Positions 54,764-63,556 of a stretch of DNA of 64,000 nucleotides are shown here, piece after piece (the stretch's first letter is position 1; every line of letters begins with the position of its first letter). Where the stretch lies: contig NZ_LABZ01000037.1 of NCBI RefSeq assembly GCF_001043955.1, forward strand, positions 1-64,000, given 5' to 3'. Source of the stretch: Methylobacterium tarhaniae. GTDB taxonomy: Bacteria; Pseudomonadota; Alphaproteobacteria; Rhizobiales; Beijerinckiaceae. The position numbers and the translations under genes are program-made. The notes beneath the pieces are model-generated. The model ran no database searches, was not told the DNA's origin, and worked only from the letters and a program-made list of their open reading frames with translations.

Positions 54764-55966
54764 ATGGCCGCATCCGCCGCGCCCTCCATCCCATCCCCGA
54801 GCGCCGGTCCGCGCATCCGCGTCCTCGTCGCCGACGATTCCGTCGTGGTGCGCGGGCTGGTCTCGCGCTGGCTCGAAGAGGCCGGCTGCGAGATCGTCGG
54901 AACCGCCGCGAACGGCCGCATCGCGCTCGACGCCCTCGACCGGGTGCAGCCCGACATCGTGCTCCTCGACATCGAGATGCCGGAGCTCGACGGCACCCAG
55001 GCGCTGCCCAAGATGCTGGCCAAGCGCCCCGGGCTCCAGGTCGTGATGATGTCGACCCTGACCCAGCGCAATGCGGAGATCTCGCTCCGCTGCCTGGCGC
55101 TCGGCGCCATCGACTACCTGCCCAAGCCCGAGGGCAACCGCGGGGTCACCACCCAGGCAAGCTTCCGCGAGGACCTGGTCCAGAAGATCAGGATGCTCGG
55201 GGCCGACCTGCGCAACCGGCCGCGGGCGCGCCCGATCGGGCTCCCCGAGCGGCCCGGCCCGGCCGGCCTGCCGGAGCGCCCGGCCGCGGCCGCTGCGCCA
55301 GCCCCGGCACCGCGCCCGGCCGCCGCCCCGGTGAGCGTGCGCCCGCGCCCGCTGCGCACCGCACCGCCGCGCTGCCTGCTCGTCGGCGCCTCGACCGGCG
55401 GCCCCCGCGCGGTGGGGGAGGTGCTCGAAGGCATCGGTGCCGCGACCCTGCGGCGCCTGCCGATCCTGATCGTCCAGCACATGCCGCCGGTCTTCACCGC
55501 CGTCTTCGCCGAGCATCTCGGCGCCCGGATCGGCCTGCCGGCGGCCGAGGCCAAGCACGGCGAGCCGGTGCGCCCCGGCATCGTCTACGTCGCCCCGGGC
55601 GGGCGCCATATGGGCCTCTCGGGCACCGCGACGGAGGCCGTGATCCAGCTCAACGACGGCCCGCCGGTCAATTTCTGCCGGCCTGCGGTGGACGTGATGT
55701 TCCGCGACGCGGCCGAGGTCTATGGTGCGGCCACCCTGTCGGTGGTGCTCACCGGCATGGGCTCGGACGGCACCAAGGGCGCCAAGGCCCTGGTCGAGGC
55801 CGGCGGCACCATGCTCGCCCAGGACGAGGCGAGCTCGACCGTCTGGGGCATGCCCGGCAGCCTGGTACGGGCCGGCTATGCCCACGAGATCCTGCCGCTC
55901 TCAGCGATCGGCCCGGCCCTGCGCACCGCCATCGGCGGCCCGAATGCCGGCCTGAGCGGTCACTGA
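54764..55966 (+). CDS. cheB: Chemotaxis protein-glutamate methylesterase CheB
   Basis: CheB removes methyl groups from receptors and is activated by phosphorylation. The 400-residue protein has an N-terminal receiver (RVLVADDSVVVRGLVSRWLE, Asp in VLLDIEMPELDG) and a Pro/Ala/Arg linker (residues about 165-205). The catalytic domain has Ser in VGASTGGPRAVGEVL, His in ILIVQHMPPVFTAVFAEHL and Asp in TGMGSDGTKGAKAL. The start is the ATG at 54764 (MAASAAPS), since upstream codons give no family similarity. Confidence 0.94.
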   Translation: MAASAAPSIPSPSAGPRIRVLVADDSVVVRGLVSRWLEEAGCEIVGTAANGRIALDALDRVQPDIVLLDIEMPELDGTQALPKMLAKRPGLQVVMMSTLTQRNAEISLRCLALGAIDYLPKPEGNRGVTTQASFREDLVQKIRMLGADLRNRPRARPIGLPERPGPAGLPERPAAAAAPAPAPRPAAAPVSVRPRPLRTAPPRCLLVGASTGGPRAVGEVLEGIGAATLRRLPILIVQHMPPVFTAVFAEHLGARIGLPAAEAKHGEPVRPGIVYVAPGGRHMGLSGTATEAVIQLNDGPPVNFCRPAVDVMFRDAAEVYGAATLSVVLTGMGSDGTKGAKALVEAGGTMLAQDEASSTVWGMPGSLVRAGYAHEILPLSAIGPALRTAIGGPNAGLSGH

Positions 55967-56006
55967 TGCGCGCCCTGCCACGGATCCCGGGGAGGATGCC
56001 GCGTCG

Positions 56007-56930
56007 ATGACCGAGACCGAGTTCGATTTCCTCCGCCTCTACCTCAAGCAGCGCTCCGGCCTCGCCCTGACGGCGGAGAAGCGCTACCTGGTCGAGAGCC
56101 GCCTGTCGCCGGTCTGCCGGCGCTTCAACCTCGCCGGGCTCACCGAGCTGATCGGCTGCCTGCGGCTCGCCCGCGACAGCGCGATCGAGCGTGCCGTGGT
56201 CGAGGCGATGACCACCAACGAGACCTTCTTCTTCCGCGACCGCACGCCGTTCGACCTCTTCCGCGACGTGCTGCTGCCCGGGGCGCTGGCGGCGCGGGCG
56301 AACCAGCGCCGCCTGCGGATCTGGTGCGCCGCCGCCTCGACCGGCCAGGAGCCGTACTCGCTGGCGATGCTGCTGGCGGAAGCCGCGCCGCGGCTCGCCG
56401 GCTGGCGGATCGAGATCGTCGCCACCGATCTCTCGACCGAGGTGCTGGAGAAGGCCAAGCTCGGCCTCTACAACCAGTTCGAGGTCCAGCGCGGCCTGCC
56501 CGTCCAGCTGATGCTCAAGCACTTCACCCAGGTGGGCGAGCAGTGGCGCATCGCGGAAGCCTTGCGCCAGATGGTCGATTTCCGGCCGCTCAACCTGCTG
56601 CAGCCGTTCGAGCAGCTCGGCACCTTCGACATCGTCTATTGCCGCAACGTGCTGATCTACTTCGACACGGTGACCAAAGCCGACGTGCTGCGCCGCATCG
56701 CCGACCAGCTCGCCCCGGACGGCGCGGTGCTGCTCGGCGCCGCCGAGACGGTGATCGGCATCACCGAGTCGCTGATGCCGGACCCCGAGCATCGTGGCCT
56801 CTACCGCCACGCCAAGGCGGGCGCGAACCCGGCCTTGACGACACCGGGCTTCGCGGCGCCGAGCACCGGGACGCCCGCAACCCCGGCCGCCGCCGCGTCG
56901 GTGGCCGGCCTGCGATGGGCCACGCGCTGA
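56007..56930 (+). CDS. cheR: Chemotaxis protein methyltransferase CheR
   Basis: CheR methylates receptor glutamates with SAM. The 307-residue protein has an N-terminal helical domain (FLRLYLKQRSGLALTAEKRY) and the catalytic domain: MTTNETFFFRD, RIWCAAASTGQEPYSLAML (SAM site), EIVATDLSTEVLEKAK, and FDIVYCRNVLIYFD. The C-terminal 40 residues are a low-complexity Ala/Pro/Thr tail. The start is the ATG at 56007. It is the last gene of cheAWYBR; no cheD or receptor gene is in the window. Confidence 0.95.
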   Translation: MTETEFDFLRLYLKQRSGLALTAEKRYLVESRLSPVCRRFNLAGLTELIGCLRLARDSAIERAVVEAMTTNETFFFRDRTPFDLFRDVLLPGALAARANQRRLRIWCAAASTGQEPYSLAMLLAEAAPRLAGWRIEIVATDLSTEVLEKAKLGLYNQFEVQRGLPVQLMLKHFTQVGEQWRIAEALRQMVDFRPLNLLQPFEQLGTFDIVYCRNVLIYFDTVTKADVLRRIADQLAPDGAVLLGAAETVIGITESLMPDPEHRGLYRHAKAGANPALTTPGFAAPSTGTPATPAAAASVAGLRWATR

Positions 56931-57484
56931 GGCCCTGAGCCGACGATCGTACCGAGCCCCGCTCGGCCGGCCGTCCCGGGCTTACCGTCCGGGGCATGCC
57001 CCGTCCGAGCGGCGGCGAAGCTGCGCGCCGTTCCCCGGGTTGCACAGCCCCGCGCAAGGCGGGCGAGGGAGGATGCTGCCGGTCCCGGGCTGCGCCCCGG
57101 TGCTCGGGACCCCTGACATCCCGCCAAGCTCAGCGCCCGCCTGATCCGCGTCGACCCGGTCGACGTCGTTCCAGCCGTTCCGTGGCTGCCGGGCGACGCC
57201 TGGGCCCGTAGGAGCCCGGCACCGGGCGACGCGGCATGCCTGCATCCTCGGCGCCGGGTTCGAGCCCGACGGGCGGATCGGACAGTCGCGCGAGACCGGC
57301 CGTGCCCGATCCCACTCGGACGCCCCGCCGCTGGTCCCGGCATTACGGCCCTTGCGAGCCTCGGCCTCGGCCATCCCGAGAGCCGGGTAGAATCCGGGCC
57401 GCCGAGCGCCCCGCCACGATCCCGGGGACCACAATCACCGCCAAGCCGGCTCGACCAATCCTCGGTCACGGCCGCCAACGAAAA
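56931..57484. other. 554-bp gap without a recognised gene
   Basis: Several open frames cross this gap on both strands, but none has family-like motifs, a good ribosome binding site or consistent codon bias. Short GC palindromes are frequent. Nothing else was seen before the ctrA terminator at its right end. Confidence 0.55.
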
Positions 57485-57504
57485 AACCCCGCCGAAGCGG
57501 GGTT
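57485..57504 (-). terminator. ctrA: Rho-independent terminator of ctrA
   Basis: Read on the minus strand: AACCCCGC, loop TTCG, GCGGGGTT, then TTTT, giving a run of T residues (57481-57486 as A on the plus strand). It is a classical intrinsic terminator, 34 bp after the ctrA stop. Confidence 0.92.
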
Positions 57505-57538
57505 CTTTCGTCCGTCCGGACCCGAGAGGGGCCGGTCG

Positions 57539-58240
57539 TCAGACCGCGATGCGGTCCTCGTCCTCGGTCGGCTCGCGCAGCACGTAGCCGCGGCCCCAGA
57601 CCGTCTCGATGTAGTTCTTGCCCTGGCTGGCATTCGCGAGCTTCTTGCGGAGCTTGCAGATGAACACGTCGATGATCTTCAGCTCGGGCTCGTCCATGCC
57701 GCCGTAGAGATGGTTCAGGAACATCTCCTTGGTCAGCGTGGTGCCCTTGCGCAGGCTGAGGAGCTCCAGCATCTGGTACTCCTTGCCGGTGAGGTGCACC
57801 CGGGCGCCCGACACCTCGACGGTCTTCTGGTCGAGGTTCACGATCAAGTCGCCGGTGGTGATCACCGACTGCGCGTGGCCCTTCGACCGGCGCACGATCG
57901 CGTGGATTCTCGCGACCAGTTCATCTTTGTGGAAAGGTTTGGTGAGGTAATCATCGGCTCCGAAGCCGAGGCCCTTCACCTTGTCCTCGATCCCGGCCAT
58001 GCCGGAGAGGATCAGGATCGGGGTCTTGACCTTCGCCACCCGCAGCGAACGCAGAACCTCGTAGCCCGACATGTCGGGCAGGTTCAGGTCGAGCAGGATG
58101 ATGTCGTAGTCGTACAGCTTGCCGAGATCGACACCCTCCTCGCCGAGGTCGGTCGTGTAGGTGTTGAAGTTCTCGGACTTGAGCATCAGCTCGATGCTCT
58201 GCGCCGTCGCGCTATCGTCCTCGATCAGAAGTACCCGCAT
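57539..58240 (-). CDS. ctrA: Cell cycle response regulator CtrA
   Basis: CtrA is the master regulator of cell cycle, motility and division in alphaproteobacteria. The 233-residue protein begins [20 protein letters not shown] with phospho-acceptor Asp51 in [19 protein letters not shown]. It has [20 protein letters not shown] and an OmpR-type winged helix ([20 protein letters not shown], ending [17 protein letters not shown]). The sequence is highly similar to CtrA as known. The start is the ATG at 58240; upstream residues are unlike the family. The 370-bp gap to fliI holds TTAAC half-sites that fit autoregulation. Confidence 0.97.
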   Translation of the reverse strand: MRVLLIEDDSATAQSIELMLKSENFNTYTTDLGEEGVDLGKLYDYDIILLDLNLPDMSGYEVLRSLRVAKVKTPILILSGMAGIEDKVKGLGFGADDYLTKPFHKDELVARIHAIVRRSKGHAQSVITTGDLIVNLDQKTVEVSGARVHLTGKEYQMLELLSLRKGTTLTKEMFLNHLYGGMDEPELKIIDVFICKLRKKLANASQGKNYIETVWGRGYVLREPTEDEDRIAV

Positions 58241-58610
58241 CTCAGGTCCCCAAGCCCTGGCCCTCAAGGGTTAAGGCAAGCCCCCGCCGCCCGTCTCCCA
58301 CCGGCCCGTGGGGGACGCCCGTTATCTTCCGAACCGCGACGCTATGCCCGAACGGTTAACAAACCCTGCTCCGGTCCCGCAAGCGGTTAGAAAACCGCCT
58401 TCGGGCCGGCCCCTTGCGGGTTGGCCTTCCGTTCCGGCCGAATCGCAGTAGCATACCTGCATCCCGCCCGTGCCGCGCCTGCCTAAATGACTCGCATCAT
58501 TGAGGCCTGCCCGAGATGTTGCGCCCGCGCCACGCCCCCGGAGAACCTCCGGGAACCCGCCGCGGATCCCATCTGCCTCAGTGTTAAGGAGAGGGGTAAA
58601 TGGATCGTTG
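58241..58610. promoter_or_regulatory. Divergent ctrA/fliI regulatory region with CtrA half-sites
   Basis: This region contains GGTTAAGG (58269-58276), CGAACGGTTAACAAACC (58344-58360) and GCGGTTAGAAAACC (58384-58397), which resemble CtrA half-sites. None is a full TTAA-N7-TTAA. CtrA control of itself and of flagellar genes is established in the class; here it is inferred. No gene is seen. Confidence 0.4.
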
Positions 58611-58611
58611 A
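58600..58611 (+). other. Three-codon mini-ORF coupled to fliI
   Basis: ATG GAT CGT TGA follows AAGGAGAGG by 5 bases, ideal spacing. Its stop overlaps the fliI start as TGATGG. The fliI ATG at 58611 itself is 16 bases from that ribosome binding site, so translation may reach fliI by re-initiation. Confidence 0.35.
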
Positions 58612-60014
58612 TGGAATCCGGCAATGGCAGCTTCACGGTTCGGGAAACCACCGCGTATCAACAGGATGCTGCCGTGACCGGGGCAGGGCGCTTCGAGGCC
58701 GCCCGGGCCGCGCTCGCCGGCGTGGAGGAGGTCGAGACCTTCGGCCGGGTCGTGGCGGTGCGCGGCCTCCTGATCGAGGTCGCCGGCCCGGTGGCGGCGA
58801 TGCGCCTCGGCGGCCGCCTCGACGTGGTGGTGAACGAGGCCGCCGGCACCGCCGTCCCGTGCGAGATCATCGGCTTCTCCGGCCCCCACGCGCTGGCGAT
58901 GCCGTTCGGCTCGCTCCAGGGGGTGCGCCGGGGTTGCCCGGCCCGGGTGCGGGCGGAGGGGGCGGGCGCGATCCGCCCGAGCCGGGCCTGGCTCGGCCGG
59001 GTCGTCGACGCGCTGGGCCGCCCGATCGACGGCCTGGGCCCGCTGCCGCCCGGGCCCGTCCCGTACGGCCTCCAGGCCGATCCGCCCTCCGCCCATGCCA
59101 GGCGCCGGGTCGGCCCGCCGCTCGACCTCGGGGTGCGCTGCATCAACACCTTCCTGACGATGTGCGCCGGCCAGCGCATGGGCATCTTCGCCGGGTCCGG
59201 CGTCGGCAAGTCGGTGCTCCTGTCGATGCTGGCGCGCTACACCGCCGCCGACGTCGCGGTGATCGGCCTCGTCGGCGAGCGCGGCCGCGAGGTGCAGGAA
59301 TTCCTCCAGGACGATCTCGGGCCGGAGGGCCTCGCCCGCTCGGTGGTGGTGGTGGCGACCTCCGACGAGCCGGCGCTCATGCGCCGCAACGCCGCCTACG
59401 TCACCTTCGCGCTCGCCGAGTACTTTCGCGACCAGGGCGCGCAGGTGCTGTGCATGGTCGATTCGATCACCCGCTTCGCCATGGCCCAGCGCGACATCGG
59501 GCTCGCCGCCGGCGAGCCGCCGACCGCCAAGGGCTACACGCCCACCGTCTTCTCCGAGTTGCCGCGCCTCCTCGAACGGGCCGGGCCGGGGACCGGGGAG
59601 GGGGCGATCACCGGCCTGTTCACCGTGCTGGTCGAGGGCGACGACCACAACGAGCCCGTCGCCGACGCGGTGCGGGGCATCCTCGACGGGCACATCGTGA
59701 TGGAGCGCGCCATCGCCGAGCGCGGGCGCTACCCGGCGATCAACGTCCTGCGCTCGGTCTCGCGCACCATGCCGCGCTCCTGCGACCCGGCCTATCTGCC
59801 GGTGGTGCGCCGCGCCCGCCGGGTGCTCTCGACCTATGCCGACATGGAGGAGCTGATTCGCCTCGGCGCCTACCGCCCCGGCAGCTCGCCGGAGGTCGAC
59901 GAGGCGATCGGCCTGATGCCGGATCTGGAGGCTTTTCTGGGGCAGGGTAAGGAAGAAGCAACCTCCATCCGCGAGGGTTACGAACGCCTCGCCGCGATCG
60001 TCGGCGAGCCGTGA
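58611..60014 (+). CDS. fliI: Flagellum-specific ATPase FliI
   Basis: FliI powers the flagellar type III export apparatus. The 467-residue protein has the RecA-like ATPase core: P-loop [39 protein letters not shown], Walker B in [20 protein letters not shown], and [20 protein letters not shown]. The FliI-type region [20 protein letters not shown] marks it off from F1 beta. The start is the ATG at 58611, or the TTG one codon upstream. It is followed by fliJ after 92 bp. Confidence 0.94.
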   Translation: MESGNGSFTVRETTAYQQDAAVTGAGRFEAARAALAGVEEVETFGRVVAVRGLLIEVAGPVAAMRLGGRLDVVVNEAAGTAVPCEIIGFSGPHALAMPFGSLQGVRRGCPARVRAEGAGAIRPSRAWLGRVVDALGRPIDGLGPLPPGPVPYGLQADPPSAHARRRVGPPLDLGVRCINTFLTMCAGQRMGIFAGSGVGKSVLLSMLARYTAADVAVIGLVGERGREVQEFLQDDLGPEGLARSVVVVATSDEPALMRRNAAYVTFALAEYFRDQGAQVLCMVDSITRFAMAQRDIGLAAGEPPTAKGYTPTVFSELPRLLERAGPGTGEGAITGLFTVLVEGDDHNEPVADAVRGILDGHIVMERAIAERGRYPAINVLRSVSRTMPRSCDPAYLPVVRRARRVLSTYADMEELIRLGAYRPGSSPEVDEAIGLMPDLEAFLGQGKEEATSIREGYERLAAIVGEP

Positions 60015-60106
60015 GGGCCGGTCGCGCGGCCCGCCGACGCGGCCGCGTGACGGCGCGTGGCGGGCTCTGAGCTCGGCCGCAAGCCGCTGGCGGGAGTGGA
60101 GTAACA

Positions 60107-60514
60107 ATGAAGTCGCGGGACACGCTCATCCGGCTGCGCCGTTTCCAGGCCGACGAGAAGCGCCGCAAAGTCGCGCAAATCGAAGCGATGATCGCCGATT
60201 TCGCGCGTATGGCCGCCGATCTCGACCGTGAGATCGGCCAGGAGGAGCAGCGGGCCGGGATCTCCGATCCGGCCCATTTCGCCTACCCGACCTACGCCCG
60301 CGCCGCGGCGCAACGCCGCGACAACATCCGCCGCTCGGTCGAGGACCTCGACGTCCAGCTCGCCGCGGCCAAGGCGGCCCTCGCCGAAGCCTTCGAGGAG
60401 CTGAAGAAGGTCGAGATCCTCGACGACCGCGAGCGGTCGGGCGAGCGCGCCGCCGAGAATGCCCGCGACCAGGCCAGCATGGACGCGATCGGCCTCGGCC
60501 GCGCCCGCGCCTGA
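60107..60514 (+). CDS. fliJ: Flagellar export chaperone FliJ
   Basis: FliJ binds FliI and escorts export substrates. The 135-residue protein is almost wholly coiled coil (MKSRDTLIRLRRFQADEKRR, MAADLDREIGQEEQRAG, and LEEAFEELKK-type repeats), the normal FliJ shape and length. Identification rests on this shape and its place directly after fliI. The GGAGTGGAG before the ATG is a usable ribosome binding site. Repeat copy D abuts its stop codon from the opposite strand. Confidence 0.85.
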   Translation: MKSRDTLIRLRRFQADEKRRKVAQIEAMIADFARMAADLDREIGQEEQRAGISDPAHFAYPTYARAAAQRRDNIRRSVEDLDVQLAAAKAALAEAFEELKKVEILDDRERSGERAAENARDQASMDAIGLGRARA

Positions 60515-60674
60515 CGAGTCGTATCCACGGCCCAGGACGCCGACGCATCGATATCGATCGACGAGGCCGTCGACCCATCTCGACTCGTCGGTGCCGGGAC
60601 CGGAGGTCCGGGACCTCGGGCCTGGCGACCATTCCAGAATGGAACCAAGGGCCGTCGTCGTCCGACCGTCGGCA
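60515..60674 (-). repeat. Stop-linked dispersed repeat, copy D
   Basis: On the minus strand it starts directly after the GNAT gene TGA (60675-60677) with TGCCGACGGTCGG. It continues with CCTTGGTTCCATTCTGGAAT, GTCGAGATGGGTCGAC and GATGCGTCGGCGTCCTGGGC, and ends GGATACGACTCG against the fliJ stop. It is more GC-rich than copies A-C. The hairpin is kept through G-T pairs. The whole gap between two convergent genes is filled by this copy. Confidence 0.75.
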
Positions 60675-61295
60675 TCACTCTCCCAGGAGCGGGATCTGCC
60701 CGGCCGCGTCGCGGGGCATGTCCCCGGCGAGCCGCGGATCCGGCGTGACCTCGATCGCCCGGGCGTAAGGCCGGAAGCCCGAGCGCCGGTAGAAATCGAC
60801 CGCACCCGGATGATCGAAGGTGCAGGTATGCACCCAGAACCGCCGGATCGGGCGCGCGAAGGCCCGGCGCAGGGCCTCGTCCATCAGACGCCGCCCGCGG
60901 CCCCGCCCGACCGCCTCCGGCACGAGGCCGAAATAGCCGAGCTCCACCTCGCCCGGCTGCCGCCGGTCGAGCTCGAGGAGGCCGATGTCGCGCCCGTCCT
61001 CGGTGAGAGCCAGCGCCTCGACCTCCGGATCGCCCAGGATGGCCAGGAGCGCGTCGTCGCTCATCCGCGCGCGGCCGAACCACAGCCAGGACGTCCCGAT
61101 GGCGGCGTAGAGCGCCCGGTAGCGGGCGATGTCCGTCCCGATGGCGGCGAGCGGCAGAGGCTCCGTGTCCCGCGGCCGCGGGGGAGGGGGCTCCCGCATC
61201 TCCAGGTAGGTCACCACGGCGGCGACGTGGGTCGGCGGGATCGGGGTGTAGCCGTCGAGGCACAGGCGCGGTTCGTCGGTCGGGTGATCGCTCAC
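60675..61295 (-). CDS. GNAT-family N-acetyltransferase
   Basis: This is a 206-residue acetyltransferase with the acetyl-CoA motif in FGLVPEAVGRGRGRRLMDEA, preceded by ELDRRQPGEVELGYF. The late strand FDHPGAVDFYRRSGFRPYAR is typical of the GNAT C-terminus. The N-terminal 60 residues are a less conserved extension (DGYTPIPPTHVAAVVTYLEM). The substrate is unknown. The start at 61295 opens MSDHPTDEPRLC. It is the gene behind repeat copy D. Confidence 0.83.
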   Translation of the reverse strand: MSDHPTDEPRLCLDGYTPIPPTHVAAVVTYLEMREPPPPRPRDTEPLPLAAIGTDIARYRALYAAIGTSWLWFGRARMSDDALLAILGDPEVEALALTEDGRDIGLLELDRRQPGEVELGYFGLVPEAVGRGRGRRLMDEALRRAFARPIRRFWVHTCTFDHPGAVDFYRRSGFRPYARAIEVTPDPRLAGDMPRDAAGQIPLLGE

Positions 61296-61478
61296 GGTGG
61301 CTTCGTCTCCTCGCGGACAGGCGGGCCGGGAGGGGGCCGACCCGTTTCCCCTCTGTCAAGCTTTCCCGTGCGACGCTGCCGCGATGCGGGATCTCCGCCG
61401 TTCGGACGACTGGGCGGACGGGGCGTGGCCGTTAGATTCCCCGCGTGACCCGCCAGACCGTTCGAGAGGCACGACCCC

Positions 61479-62366
61479 ATGCATGACGCCCACGCGCGGG
61501 ACCGGCGCCGCTTCACCGTCGTCACCGAGCCCCGCGCCCAGGTGTCGCGCCGCATGATCGAGCGCCGCGACGGCCCGGCCCTCGAATGGATCGAGGCGGA
61601 GCCCGCCGGCGAGCCTCGCGGCGCGCCGCTCCTGTTCGTGCACGGCGCCTTCGGGGGGGCCTGGATGTTCGAGGAGATCTTCCTGCCCCACCTCGCCCGG
61701 CGCGGCCGCCGCGCCGCGGCGGTGAGCCTGCGCGGACACGGCCGCAGCGAGGGCGGGCGCGACCTGCGCGCCGCCTCGCTGAGCGATTACCTCGCCGACG
61801 TGGCTTTGGCCCTGGCCCAGTGGGGCGAGCCGCCGGTCCTGGTCGGGCACTCGCTCGGCGGGCTCCTGGCCCAGCGCATCCTCGGCCGGGTGCCGCTGCG
61901 CGCCCTGGTGCTCATGGCTTCCCTGCCGCCCGAAGGCCTCGGCGTCGTCGGCCCGCGCATCGCGATGACCGATGCGGGCTTCTGGGTCGAGGCCCTGGCG
62001 GGCTCGCTGCTGCCCGGCCGTGAGCCGGCGGTGGCGCTGGCCCGGCACTGGCTGTTCTCGGAAGGCCTGCCGCTGGAGCGGGCGCAAGCCTACGCCGCCC
62101 GGATGTCGGCGGAGAGCCCGGTGGCGCTCGCCGAGGCCCATTGGCCTTCCCTGCCGCTCTCGGCGGCCTTCGCGGGCGTGCCGGCCCTGGTGCTCGGCGG
62201 TGCCGACGACCGCATGATCTGGCCGGCGACGACGTGGCGCACGGCCCTCTATCACGGCGCCGAGCACCGCACCGTGCCGGGCATCGCCCACTTCCTCCAG
62301 CTCGACCTCGGCTCGGAGGGCGTCACCCGCCTGCTCCTCGACTGGCTCGACGCCCGCGGCGCCTGA
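61479..62366 (+). CDS. Alpha/beta hydrolase
   Basis: This is a 295-residue cytoplasmic hydrolase. The oxyanion region is LLFVHGAFGGAWMFEEIF, and the catalytic Ser lies in VLVGHSLGGLLAQRILG near residue 128. The acid is likely in LVLGGADDRMI, and the His in PGIAHFLQLDLG near the C-terminus. All three positions fit the fold. The substrate is unknown. The start is the ATG at 61479, which opens MHDAHARDRRR. It lies upstream of a membrane protein and methyltransferase on the same strand. Confidence 0.86.
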   Translation: MHDAHARDRRRFTVVTEPRAQVSRRMIERRDGPALEWIEAEPAGEPRGAPLLFVHGAFGGAWMFEEIFLPHLARRGRRAAAVSLRGHGRSEGGRDLRAASLSDYLADVALALAQWGEPPVLVGHSLGGLLAQRILGRVPLRALVLMASLPPEGLGVVGPRIAMTDAGFWVEALAGSLLPGREPAVALARHWLFSEGLPLERAQAYAARMSAESPVALAEAHWPSLPLSAAFAGVPALVLGGADDRMIWPATTWRTALYHGAEHRTVPGIAHFLQLDLGSEGVTRLLLDWLDARGA

Positions 62367-62506
62367 AGCCGGCTCCGTCCCCCCGACCGGCACGAAAGCG
62401 TCACGATCCCGTGAAAGGACGGGCCCGCCGGCGCGGGGCCGTCCTTGCGGTCGCCCGCAGGGTCAGGCAGAAGCGCGCGCGAGATTGGGGACACGACGGG
62501 ACCGCG

Positions 62507-63556
62507 ATGAAGAAGATCAAAGAGTTCATCTGGCCGGTCATCGGCCTCGGGGCCGTCGTCGTGTCGGTCTACCTGCTGTGGCACCTGCTGAAGGGCCTGT
62601 CCTTCGCCGACGTGAAGGCGAGCTTGGCGGCGATCCCGCCGCACCGCTACGCCCTCGCCGTGGCCTCGACCCTGGTCGCCTACGGCGCGCTCGCCTGGTA
62701 CGACCGGATCGCGCTGCTGCATCTGGGCGTGAAGGGCATCTCCTGGCTCTTCGTCTCGGTCTGCTCCTTCACCACCTACGCGCTGTCGCACAATATCGGC
62801 GCCTCGGTGTTCTCCGGCGCCGTGGTGCGCTACCGCGCCTACACCTCCAAGGGCCTCACCGCGCCGCAGGTCGCGGTGCTGGTGGCTTTGTGCTCCTTCA
62901 CCTTCGGCCTCGGCACCGCCTTCCTCGGCGGCCTGGTGCTGGTGCTCGAGCCCGAGCTGCTGCAGCGCGTGGCGAGCCTCCTGCCGCCGGTGCTCGCGAG
63001 CCCGACCACCGCCCGCCTCGTCGGCTTCGGCCTGCTCGGCTTCGTCGCCCTCTACGTCGTCGGCTCGATCCTGCACTTCCGGCCGCTGCACGTCCGCTCG
63101 TTCAAGATCGAGTATCCGCGCCCCAATATCATGGGCCGCCAGCTGATCGCCGCTCCGCTCGAGCTCCTGGGCGCCGCCGGCATCATCTACTTCGCCCTGC
63201 CGGAAGCCGGGAACCCGGGCTTCCTCGTCGTGCTGGCGGTGTTCCTCGCCTCGTTCTCGGTGGCGCTGGTCTCCAACGCGCCCGGCGGCATCGGGGTGTT
63301 CGAGCTCGTCTTCATCACGGCGATGCCGGACCTGCCGAAGACCGACGTGCTCGCCGCCGTGCTGATCTTCCGCCTGTTCTACCTGCTCATCCCCTTCGCC
63401 CTGGCGATCGGCGTGGTGCTGCTGTTCGAGCGCGGCCGCCTGGCCGACGCCCTGCGGGGCAAGGCGCAGAGCCCCGGCAACGTGCCGCCGCCGCCCGTCG
63501 ACGGCCCCGGCATCACCCCGAACCTCACCGACGTGAAGGTGCGCAAGGCGGTATGA
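62507..63556 (+). CDS. Lysylphosphatidylglycerol synthase-like transmembrane protein
   Basis: This is a 349-residue membrane protein with about eight helices, starting MKKIKEFIWPVIGLGAVVVS. It belongs to the same transmembrane superfamily as HpnL, without the aminoacyl-transfer domain of MprF. Family blocks are CSFTTYALSHNIGASVFSGA and FLASFSVALVSNAPGGIGVF, the PGGIGxxE signature. Members move lipids or act in polysaccharide pathways, but the substrate here is unknown. The stop overlaps the start of the next gene as ATGA. Confidence 0.85.
   Translation: MKKIKEFIWPVIGLGAVVVSVYLLWHLLKGLSFADVKASLAAIPPHRYALAVASTLVAYGALAWYDRIALLHLGVKGISWLFVSVCSFTTYALSHNIGASVFSGAVVRYRAYTSKGLTAPQVAVLVALCSFTFGLGTAFLGGLVLVLEPELLQRVASLLPPVLASPTTARLVGFGLLGFVALYVVGSILHFRPLHVRSFKIEYPRPNIMGRQLIAAPLELLGAAGIIYFALPEAGNPGFLVVLAVFLASFSVALVSNAPGGIGVFELVFITAMPDLPKTDVLAAVLIFRLFYLLIPFALAIGVVLLFERGRLADALRGKAQSPGNVPPPPVDGPGITPNLTDVKVRKAV

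Noticed and set aside
56996-57434. Open frames in the gap between cheR and ctrA
   Set aside because: Both strands are open because of GC content. No motif, start signal or consistent coding pattern supports a gene.
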